Of a DNA stretch of 16,002 nt, positions 8,089 to 13,344 are shown piece by piece; position 1 is the first letter of the stretch, and each line of letters starts with the position of its first letter. The stretch is taken from contig WQVB01000008.1 of the NCBI GenBank assembly GCA_009781815.1, positions 1 through 16,002 of the forward strand, in the 5' to 3' direction. The position numbers and the translations under genes are program-made. The DNA comes from Defluviitaleaceae bacterium. GTDB taxonomy: Bacteria > Bacillota > Clostridia > Lachnospirales > WRAX01. The notes beneath the pieces are model-generated. The model did no database searches and was not told where the DNA came from. It saw only the letters and a program-made list of their open reading frames with translations.

Positions 8089-8565
8089 TTATTTGATTAA
8101 AATATTGTTATTGTTTCTCTCGCAAATCTCTCCAGTATCTACATATCCTACGCTTAACCAAAAAGCATCATTAGACGAGGTTAGATAGATATGGGGAACA
8201 GATAGTTTCTTTAGTTTATCTTCAACATGAGCAACAAGGGCTTTACCGTAACCTTGTTTGCGATGGTCTTTGTGAATATACATCTCCCTTATAAAGCCAT
8301 AGCCCTCTTTTTCACACCAGTTGCTTTCGGGGCTATCTACCTGATACATGATAAAGCCTATGGGGGCATCATCTAAGTGTAAAAGGTCAATATAAATAAT
8401 ATTGTCTTTCGCATTTTGCGTTATCGCCTTACACATTCTAATAGGTGGGTTGTCGATAAGGGTATCTTTCAAATCTTCAATGATGTATACCCCCATCATA
8501 TGTGCAAATGCGTCAAAATCTGAATCCATATACTTTCTAACTTCTATGTTTTGTGGTTTTGCCAT
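8089..8565 (-). CDS. GNAT family N-acetyltransferase
   Basis: The protein has 158 residues with a GNAT fold. The acetyl-CoA pyrophosphate-binding segment is R102-K-Q-G105-Y-G107, after the beta strand FIREMYIHKDH. The C-terminal AFWLSVGYVDTG is the usual final GNAT block. The substrate cannot be read from sequence. I start at ATG 8565 (MAKPQNIEVRKY), with AAGGAGAG 5-6 nt upstream. An in-frame ATG at 8655 would add 30 residues but has its purine-rich stretch touching the start codon. The gene stands alone, with its own promoter and a hairpin behind it. Confidence 0.85.
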   Translation of the reverse strand: MAKPQNIEVRKYMDSDFDAFAHMMGVYIIEDLKDTLIDNPPIRMCKAITQNAKDNIIYIDLLHLDDAPIGFIMYQVDSPESNWCEKEGYGFIREMYIHKDHRKQGYGKALVAHVEDKLKKLSVPHIYLTSSNDAFWLSVGYVDTGEICERNNNNILIK

Positions 8566-8699
8566 AAACACTCTCCTTAAATTGTTACGGAAAGTTATTT
8601 TAAAATCACCCTCCGTGTTGAGATAGTAACAGTTCCGCTTTTCATAATAAGTCATCCCCTTTCAGAGTTTTTGTTGTGATTAATTTTCTACCAACAACT

Positions 8700-8727
8700 A
8701 TTCTAACATAACTCACAAAAAAATCAA
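8700..8727 (-). promoter_or_regulatory. Promoter of the GNAT gene, copy of the rpmB promoter
   Basis: On the minus strand there is TTGATT (8727-8722), a 16-nt spacer and TAGAAT (8705-8700). The block 8678-8742 aligns to 7930-7995 with 58 of 66 positions identical by hand, including both boxes and the A/T-rich flank. The leader runs about 130 nt to the GNAT start. Confidence 0.7.
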
Positions 8728-8768
8728 GCACAAAAACAATATGGGAGTGGACAAAGCACACACCTAAT

Positions 8769-8895
8769 GTCATTGCGGACCCTTGGTCGAGCCCTGCTCT
8801 TCGGGTGAGGCTTGATCCGCAATCCCCTTCCTTCCCGATGCTTTCAGGGAGGAAGGGGATCCTGAATCAAGCCTTGCCAAGGGTTCAGGACAACG
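8769..8895. repeat. Palindromic repeat copy 4, chimeric
   Basis: The left part (8769-8825) starts as the TTGCGG subfamily (GTCATTGCGGA) and ends CTTGATCCGCAATCC, but its loop carries about 30 extra nt. The centre is a separate hairpin, 8822-8836 against 8847-8860 (14 bp, one bulged T). The right part (8857-8895) belongs to another subfamily: GGATCCTGAA... and GGTTCAGGA pair around TCAAG. It lies in the 271-nt gap between the MATE stop and the GNAT promoter. The two halves come from different subfamilies, so the copy is a fusion or nested insertion. Confidence 0.75.
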
Positions 8896-8926
8896 ATAAA
8901 TGATATACTTTATTTTTAAGGTTGCA

Positions 8927-10321
8927 TCAAACACTCATCTTCGCATAATGATACTTCCGCCCCATTTTAACAAGAAAAAATATAGACAAGGCGACCGTTA
9001 AAACTTCAGCCAAGGGCAACGCCGCCCAAACGCCGTTTAAATCCATCACCCTTGGCAGGGTTAGCAAAAGCGTTACGGTGAAAACGGCAGTTTGCATTAG
9101 AGATATAAAGCCAGACACTAAGCCGTCGTTAAAAGCCGTAAACCATTGTGTGGCAAAAATGTTTATGCCCATTAACAAAAAACCTGATGATATTATACGC
9201 AAGCCCCTTGTGGTCATAGCGTGTATGTCATAGTAAATCGGCATTCCTGCTACAAAATCAAAACCAACCATTAGCCTCGTTTCAAAAATACTTACAAGAG
9301 GGCTCGCCAGCAAGGTTGTTAGAAGTAGGGCGACTATGGATAAAACGCCCACCATAGCCAAGCCTTTTTTATAAAGCACCCTTAAGTTTTCTCTCTTGCT
9401 GCCGTTGTTAAAGGCCACAATAGGCGCCATGCCTGCCGAAAACCCGATAAACAAAGCAGCAAAAATATTCATCAAGCCCATAGCAATGCCAGCAGATGCA
9501 ACGCCCATCACCCCAATGCCGTCCATGTTTATTAAAATGTTGTTCATTACAATTTTTGTTACAGGTATCATCATCATGGTTATAAACTCGCTTGTGCCGT
9601 TGGCCATTGCCCGCCCTATCACCTTTATGCTCCATTTTGGTTTAACAAAATATAGCGAGTCTTTTCTTGCAAAGGCAAAGTATACAAGGGATATAACGGC
9701 AGGCAGGCTGTAGCCCACACCCGTTGCGATTGCCAAGCCCTGCACGCCCATCTCAAGCACGATTATAAAGATGATATTTAAAATTGTGCTTACCACAGCA
9801 CCAGAGACGGTAGCGATCATCGCAAGGGCAGGTTTGCCGTTGGCTATCATATATTGTACTAAAAAAATCCCCACTATTATCACTGTACCAGCTATTATCA
9901 AAGGCTCCATATACAAAAGGGCATCGCCTAATATTTCCTCATTTGCTCCAAGCAGCCCCGTTAGCACCCTTTCCCTTAAAAGCCAAGTAACCCCCGCTAT
10001 TGCCAAGGCAATAACTGTTACAACAATGGTCAAAAGGCTAAAGTTTTGCCTTGCTTCTTGGTGTTTGTTTTTGCCGAGCTTTTTTGTAACCAAAGCACAC
10101 CCACCCATAGCAAGCATAGAGCCAAAGGCAATAAGCGACATGAGAAAGGGTAAAACAAGGCTGACGGATGCCATAGCCTCAACCCCCATATTGCGTGATG
10201 CGAAGATTTGGTCTACCATGCCAAAAACGCCCATTAAAAAATATGAAAGTATTGTCGGTATGGTGAATTTTAATAAAAATTTTGCTGTGGGCTTTTGCCC
10301 TAGTTTTGTGTTTTCATTCAT
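8927..10321 (-). CDS. MATE family multidrug/cation antiporter
   Basis: A 464-residue integral membrane protein with about 12 hydrophobic helices in two related halves, typical of MATE exporters that use Na+ or H+ gradients to expel drugs or metabolites. The N-terminal block KFTIPTILSYFLMGVFGMVDQIFASRNMG and the later ALVTKKLGKNKHQEARQNF are diagnostic of the DinF/NorM-like group. I start at ATG 10321 (MNENTKLGQKP) because AAGGAGTATTTT precedes it; the longer in-frame start would run into repeat-derived DNA. It is divergent from a TetR gene whose operators lie about 300 nt upstream, so control by that regulator is plausible. The substrate is unknown. Confidence 0.93.
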   Translation of the reverse strand: MNENTKLGQKPTAKFLLKFTIPTILSYFLMGVFGMVDQIFASRNMGVEAMASVSLVLPFLMSLIAFGSMLAMGGCALVTKKLGKNKHQEARQNFSLLTIVVTVIALAIAGVTWLLRERVLTGLLGANEEILGDALLYMEPLIIAGTVIIVGIFLVQYMIANGKPALAMIATVSGAVVSTILNIIFIIVLEMGVQGLAIATGVGYSLPAVISLVYFAFARKDSLYFVKPKWSIKVIGRAMANGTSEFITMMMIPVTKIVMNNILINMDGIGVMGVASAGIAMGLMNIFAALFIGFSAGMAPIVAFNNGSKRENLRVLYKKGLAMVGVLSIVALLLTTLLASPLVSIFETRLMVGFDFVAGMPIYYDIHAMTTRGLRIISSGFLLMGINIFATQWFTAFNDGLVSGFISLMQTAVFTVTLLLTLPRVMDLNGVWAALPLAEVLTVALSIFFLVKMGRKYHYAKMSV

Positions 10322-10360
10322 AAAATACTCCTTCTGGGTGGGCGATCGCAAACCTATTGT

Positions 10361-10544
10361 CATCCCCCGCTCCCCCTGCTATCATCCTGAACCTTCCTGT
10401 CATCATTCCGTGCACTCCTCCCGTCATCCCACACCGCCCCTACTCGTCATCCCGTGCTTGACACGGGATCTAATCGGAGAAGGGCAGACCTAGTTGGGGT
10501 TGTATACCATCATACATAGATCCCGTGTCAAGCACGGGATGACG
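10361..10544. repeat. Palindromic repeat copy 5 with truncated repeat heads
   Basis: The full element is the inverted repeat 10445-10472 against 10517-10544 (28 bp, perfect) with a 44-nt spacer very like that of copy 2. Upstream, from 10361 to 10444, several short fragments begin with GTCATC or ATCATCC, for example ATCATCCTGAACC and CGTCATCCC, looking like broken heads of related elements. The whole lies in the 382-nt gap between the divergent MATE and TetR genes. Confidence 0.88.
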
Positions 10545-10580
10545 GTATTAGCGTAATCATCCACTCTTCCCTTCTTTTCC

Positions 10581-10622
10581 TTGACTTATCCGCCTATATG
10601 TAGTATAATCGACACAATGTCG
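10581..10622 (+). promoter_or_regulatory. tetR promoter P1 with operator O1
   Basis: TTGACT (10581-10586), a 17-nt spacer and TATAAT (10604-10609) form a near-consensus sigma-A promoter. The dyad CGACACAATGTCG follows at once (10610-10622), covering the likely start point. This is a typical repressor site. Confidence 0.75.
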
Positions 10623-10652
10623 TAAATCAATATTCAGATTTATACAAATTTG

Positions 10653-10685
10653 TTGACAACACGACGAATTAGCGACATTGTGTCG
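10653..10685 (+). promoter_or_regulatory. Second -35 box with operator O2 before tetR
   Basis: TTGACA (10653-10658) is followed at 17 nt by CATTGT, a poor -10 box that lies inside the dyad CGACATTGTGTCG (10673-10685). This dyad is the exact reverse complement of O1. The promoter itself is weak; the operator call is stronger. O2 ends only 18 nt before the tetR start. Confidence 0.65.
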
Positions 10686-10703
10686 CACAACGAGGTGATT
10701 ATT

Positions 10704-11261
10704 TTGAAAAAAGATGATAGGCGTGTTAAGAGAACAAAAAAAGCAATTCAAGAAGCCCTAGCGGAGCTTATGCTGGAAAAGGAGCTGCAAAGCATAACAA
10801 TACAAGAGCTGGCAGACAAAGCAGATATACATCGAGCTACTTTTTACACCCATTATGAGGATGTTTATGATTTGTATTCTCAAATGGAGCAATCGGCAAT
10901 TGATGAAATTAACGAAATCATTACAAACGAATCCTACACATACAAAGAAGTGCCTAAAATTATTGTAGATTATGTTTTTGACAATGCCAAAATGAGCCGT
11001 CTATTTTTAACGAAAAATCTAAGCCGTAGCTTCTATCACAAAATGAGCAAGTTTCTTGAAGAGATTTGCTTGGAGCATTTATGCGATTTTTTAAATGAAG
11101 AAGCAAGCGAAAAATGGTCATATCTAGTAAGCTATCATGTTCAGGGCTATCTAGCTATTATAATACGTTGGATAAAGCAAGATTTTGCCTTGCCTAAAGA
11201 GGATATCGTTAAGATGCTTATACAAGTAGAGACGCACTTTTTAACCATTGGCAAATTTTAA
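10704..11261 (+). CDS. TetR/AcrR family transcriptional regulator
   Basis: A 185-residue DNA-binding repressor. The helix-turn-helix spans about residues 31-51 (ITIQELADKADIHRATFYTHY), the standard TetR signature. The C-terminal ligand domain has no recognisable specificity; its LVSYHVQGYLAIIIRWI segment resembles the small Firmicutes TetR C-terminal type. The start is TTG 10704 (MKKDDRRVKRTKKAI), 6 nt after GAGGTG. An earlier in-frame TTG at 10650 lies inside the promoter region and is rejected. Two identical dyads upstream suggest self-repression, and the divergent MATE gene is the natural candidate target. Confidence 0.92.
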   Translation: MKKDDRRVKRTKKAIQEALAELMLEKELQSITIQELADKADIHRATFYTHYEDVYDLYSQMEQSAIDEINEIITNESYTYKEVPKIIVDYVFDNAKMSRLFLTKNLSRSFYHKMSKFLEEICLEHLCDFLNEEASEKWSYLVSYHVQGYLAIIIRWIKQDFALPKEDIVKMLIQVETHFLTIGKF

Positions 11262-11306
11262 AAGGCATACAGCCCAGCCTTGAGGCAAAACTACTTCCAT
11301 ATAAAA

Positions 11307-11342
11307 TAGACCTCCACAGAAATTAAATCCCGTGGAGGTCTA
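11307..11342. terminator. Hairpin between tetR and spoVAA
   Basis: An 11-bp perfect stem (TAGACCTCCAC against GTGGAGGTCTA) with a 14-nt loop. It follows the tetR stop by 45 nt and precedes the spoVAA ribosome site by about 15 nt. There is no T run on the plus strand; the minus strand has TATTTTAT after it. It may end or protect the tetR message. Confidence 0.5.
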
Positions 11343-11370
11343 ATCTCAAACAAGATGAGAGGTGCAACCC

Positions 11371-12006
11371 ATGGAAGTATATCTAAAGCCCAAAAAGAAG
11401 GCCAAAATAAAAAAAGGGCAGCCCCTAGCCATTAAAGACGTGGCAGAGGTCTTTGCCGAAAACCACCTTAAGCAGGTTATTGAAAGCATAAAGCTGCCCA
11501 TAAGCACAAAAGGCATAGAGCTTGCTAAAGATGATGTGCATATTGTATCTGTGCTTGATATAATAGAGGCCATCACAAAGCAAGTGCCAAATGCTGTAGT
11601 AAGCAATGTAGGCGAGAGCGACACATTGGTTGTCTTTACCTCACCCGCCAAAAAACCTAGCAAGACCTTTAGCTTTTTAAAGGTTTTGTTTGTGTGCCTT
11701 GTGCTTTTTGTAGGCTCTACCACCGCCATAATGACATTTCACACAGATTCACAAATGGGCGAGGTTTTTAAGCAATACCACAAAATGTTTTTTGATGAAG
11801 AGGTGGAAAAGCCCCTGCTCATCAATATCTCATACTCCATTGGCCTTGCTGTGGGCATTATGGTTTTCTTTAATCACTTTGGTAGAAAGCGTATAACATC
11901 AGACCCAACGCCAATAGAGGTTGAGATGGAGACTTACGAAAAAGACACAGCAGATGCCCTAATCCAACATATAAGCCGCAAAGAAGATGAGGAGAGTAAA
12001 AGCTAA
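11371..12006 (+). CDS. spoVAA: Stage V sporulation protein AA
   Basis: SpoVAA belongs to the SpoVA machinery in the spore inner membrane that moves calcium dipicolinate into the forespore and out at germination. The 211-residue protein has a soluble N-terminal domain (1-100), membrane helices at about 102-121 and 153-170, and the conserved tail NHFGRKRITSDPTPIEVEMETYEKD, matching the B. subtilis protein in order and length (about 206). I start at ATG 11371, 6 nt after AGAGGTG; a GTG three codons earlier overlaps that site. The stop overlaps the spoVAB start by one base (TAATG). I found no convincing sigma-G promoter directly upstream. Confidence 0.93.
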   Translation: MEVYLKPKKKAKIKKGQPLAIKDVAEVFAENHLKQVIESIKLPISTKGIELAKDDVHIVSVLDIIEAITKQVPNAVVSNVGESDTLVVFTSPAKKPSKTFSFLKVLFVCLVLFVGSTTAIMTFHTDSQMGEVFKQYHKMFFDEEVEKPLLINISYSIGLAVGIMVFFNHFGRKRITSDPTPIEVEMETYEKDTADALIQHISRKEDEESKS

Positions 12007-12431
12007 TGGGTTATGCTTTGTCAATTTTCTTAGGTCTTGCAAGCGGTGCGGCTATCTCTGGGGCTGTTTTTGCCTTTCTAGCCGCAATCGGCATTGTGCC
12101 CGTTATAGCCCGCAAAACAAAAACGCAAAGGCATATAATGCTTTACGAAACAGCCCTCATCCTAGGGGGTATCTTTGGTGCACTCACTATGGTTTTTAAC
12201 TTCTTTTTGCCTTTTAACCTCATCACCATCGCAGTCTTAGCCCTTTGTGTAGGCATCTTTATAGGCACGCTGGCCATGTCTCTAGCAGAAACTTTAGATG
12301 TGTTGCCCATCCTCTCTCGCCGCCTATCTCTCAAAACAGGGATGAAGTGGTTTATAATGACCTTAGCCCTCGGCAAGATGGTAGGCTCTATCCTATACTT
12401 CACAATCACGGCTTTTCAGGGCAACCCATAG
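12006..12431 (+). CDS. spoVAB: Stage V sporulation protein AB
   Basis: A 141-residue membrane protein with about four to five helices (for example SIFLGLASGAAISGAVFAFLAAIG, LITIAVLALCVGIFIGTLAMSLAE). Length and sequence match SpoVAB, including the conserved LAETLDVLPILSRR segment. It is translationally coupled to spoVAA by a one-base overlap. In most spore formers spoVAC follows closely. Here a gap of about 0.9 kb intervenes, and that gap contains a degraded second copy of this gene's end (MTLALGKMVGSILYFT region). Confidence 0.93.
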   Translation: MGYALSIFLGLASGAAISGAVFAFLAAIGIVPVIARKTKTQRHIMLYETALILGGIFGALTMVFNFFLPFNLITIAVLALCVGIFIGTLAMSLAETLDVLPILSRRLSLKTGMKWFIMTLALGKMVGSILYFTITAFQGNP

Positions 12432-12502
12432 TCTATATAAGATTTTCTAATAATCAACATCAGAGTAGGGCTTTTTGTTGATAAATCTGTGGATAATGTC
12501 TA

Positions 12503-12531
12503 TTTACAAATCTTATATCTGGTGCTATAAT
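12503..12531 (+). promoter_or_regulatory. Promoter of the small toxin gene
   Basis: TTTACA (12503-12508), a 17-nt spacer and TATAAT (12526-12531), with TGC just before the -10 box (extended -10). Transcription would start near 12538, leaving a leader of about 95 nt before the toxin ATG, typical of type I toxins. Confidence 0.78.
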
Positions 12532-12631
12532 AGTGCTAGGTTTATTGTGGAGAGCGGGTATTGCGACTTTTGCGAGAATTTTACAATCCTTTAGAAAGGA
12601 GAAGAAATTCTTTAGAAAGGAGAATATACCT

Positions 12632-12742
12632 ATGATATGTGAACTTTTTTCCAATCTATTTGATAGCATTTCAAATGTAGAAATTGTAGTGCTAGCATTG
12701 TACTACATAGAAAAAAAGAAGCATAGCTCCAAAACCCAGTAG
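12632..12742 (+). CDS. Small hydrophobic type I toxin (TxpA/holin-like type)
   Basis: A 36-residue peptide beginning MICELFSNLFDS, with a hydrophobic stretch (ISNVEIVVLALYYI) and a basic tail EKKKHSSKTQ. This is the layout of short membrane toxins of Firmicutes type I toxin-antitoxin systems, which damage the membrane when their mRNA is not silenced. The ATG has AGAAAGGAGA 8-9 nt upstream. The same TTTAGAAAGGAGAA string occurs again 21 nt earlier (from 12590), so the leader holds two ribosome-site-like repeats. A longer reading frame from 12533 is not favoured. An antisense RNA unit converges on its 3' end. Family assignment is from layout, not a search. Confidence 0.72.
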   Translation: MICELFSNLFDSISNVEIVVLALYYIEKKKHSSKTQ

Positions 12743-12839
12743 GAAAGCGATGCTTCGTATGTAAAGGGTCGCAATGCCTAAGCAATGAACCTAGATTGAG
12801 GGGATGCCCGCCAGCATCTCCTCTTTCGATTTAGTGATA
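12711..12839 (-). ncRNA. Antisense antitoxin RNA (module A)
   Basis: A minus-strand RNA of about 130 nt is inferred. It starts near 12839 from the promoter at 12846-12874 and ends at an intrinsic terminator. The terminator stem is 12755-12746 with 12728-12719 (AAGCATCGCT against AGCTATGCTT, one mismatch), followed by CTTTTTTTC (T run 12717-12711). It overlaps the last ten or so codons and the 3' UTR of the toxin mRNA. The T run is templated by the toxin's consecutive lysine codons. Confidence 0.68.
12798..12826 (+). terminator. Terminator of the toxin mRNA
   Basis: GAGGGGATGC (12798-12807) and GCATCTCCTC (12814-12823) pair with one G-T wobble around CCGCCA, then TTT. It lies inside the region shared with the antisense RNA. 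A near-identical stem recurs at 13153-13178. Confidence 0.8.
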
Positions 12840-12845
12840 AAGTAA

Positions 12846-12874
12846 TTATTACACATCTTGAATGGTCATGTCAA
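12846..12874 (-). promoter_or_regulatory. Promoter of antitoxin RNA A
   Basis: Minus strand: TTGACA (12874-12869), exactly 17 nt, then TAATAA (12851-12846). A perfect -35 box at ideal spacing facing the toxin gene. Confidence 0.75.
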
Positions 12875-12917
12875 TACATTTTCAGCAAATTGTGAATAAC
12901 TTTTTATTCATGAAATT

Positions 12918-12965
12918 TTAACATTAGTTTTTGATAAGATGATAGGCTCTACATTGTACTTCACA
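12918..12965 (+). pseudogene. spoVAB 3'-end fragment (degenerate duplicate)
   Basis: Translated in frame, this stretch reads LTLVFDKMIGSTLYFT. Intact SpoVAB has MTLALGKMVGSILYFT near its end. The core nucleotides 12936-12965 match spoVAB 12375-12404 at 25 of 30 positions by hand. Upstream the frame closes at a stop (12897-12899) and downstream it does not continue as SpoVAB. It is therefore a remnant, not a gene. It lies directly after toxin-antitoxin module A and before the second antitoxin-like unit, the same order as the intact spoVAB and module A. Confidence 0.72.
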
Positions 12966-13052
12966 TGCCCTCCTAAATCAATCCACAGAAAAATATATAC
13001 TCATGGTTTAGGTCATATTATTATAGCCATCTTTCAAAATTTTAGAACCCTC

Positions 13053-13189
13053 CAAAACATCTAAAGCGTCGTTCCAACCCCTACAAAGGCGAACGACGCT
13101 TTAAATAACAATAAAAAGTGGTTGTAATGCCTTGCAAAACATTGAGCCAATCGAGGGGATGCCTGCCAGCATCTCCTCTTTTGTTTATT
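13053..13189 (-). ncRNA. Orphan antitoxin-like RNA (module B)
   Basis: A second unit with the same layout as antitoxin A: promoter at 13196-13224, the conserved stem at 13153-13178, then a strong 12-bp hairpin (13102-13091 with 13074-13063, AAAGCGTCGTTC against GAACGACGCTTT) followed by a weak T-rich tail. The segment AATGCC...GAGGGGATGCC is alignable between modules. No toxin reading frame exists upstream: the only nearby ATG is followed at once by TAG. The predicted RNA is about 135 nt. Confidence 0.55.
13153..13182 (+). terminator. Module B copy of the toxin terminator stem
   Basis: GAGGGGATGC (13153-13162) and GCATCTCCTC (13169-13178) around CTGCCA, then TTTTG. It differs from the module A stem in only one base of the loop region (CTGCCA for CCGCCA). 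In module A this ends the toxin mRNA; here there is no toxin, so it may simply be a relic or end read-through. Confidence 0.7.
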
Positions 13190-13195
13190 GTAATT

Positions 13196-13224
13196 ATAAT
13201 AGCATTATATTATCATAATGTCAA
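13196..13224 (-). promoter_or_regulatory. Promoter of antitoxin-like RNA B
   Basis: Minus strand: TTGACA (13224-13219), 17 nt, TATTAT (13201-13196). Box sequence and spacing remain ideal although the toxin is gone, suggesting the RNA is still made. Confidence 0.7.
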
Positions 13225-13277
13225 GAATTTTGTCTAACGATGTTATAGGCAAATATTTTATTTCCAAAAACTAAAAC

Positions 13278-13307
13278 GAATATAAACCTCAACCCCTCCA
13301 AATAATA
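13278..13307 (+). promoter_or_regulatory. Sigma-G-like promoter of spoVAC-AD-AE
   Basis: GAATA (13278-13282) fits the sigma-G -35 pattern GHATR. After 18 nt, AATAATA (13301-13307) fits the -10 pattern CATWHTA at six of seven positions. The site lies 37 nt before the spoVAC ATG, and spoVA genes are known sigma-G targets. The assignment is by consensus only. Confidence 0.5.
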
Positions 13308-13344
13308 CTTTTATGTCGAAATATTGCGAAAGGGTTGTTTGAAG

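Noticed and set aside
907..10544. CRISPR array made of the palindromic repeats
   Set aside because: Copies are kilobases apart, are inverted pairs, have no uniform spacers and no cas genes are present.
11262..11370. Sigma-G promoter before spoVAA (GCATA at 11265)
   Set aside because: The best -10 partner at 17-18 nt matches only five of seven consensus positions, too weak to call.
11355..11435. Short frame starting at ATG 11355 behind GTGGAGGT in the spoVAA leader
   Set aside because: It overlaps the start of spoVAA in another frame, its ribosome site is inside the hairpin stem, and its peptide shows nothing recognisable.
12453..12482. 7-bp stem ATCAACA/TGTTGAT after spoVAB as a terminator
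   Set aside because: The stem is short and A/T-rich with a 17-nt loop and no T run after it; not better than chance.
12533..12631. Longer start for the small toxin (GTG at 12533, 69 residues)
   Set aside because: It would begin almost at the promoter -10 box with no leader, and would translate the ribosome-site repeats; the ATG at 12632 is properly spaced.
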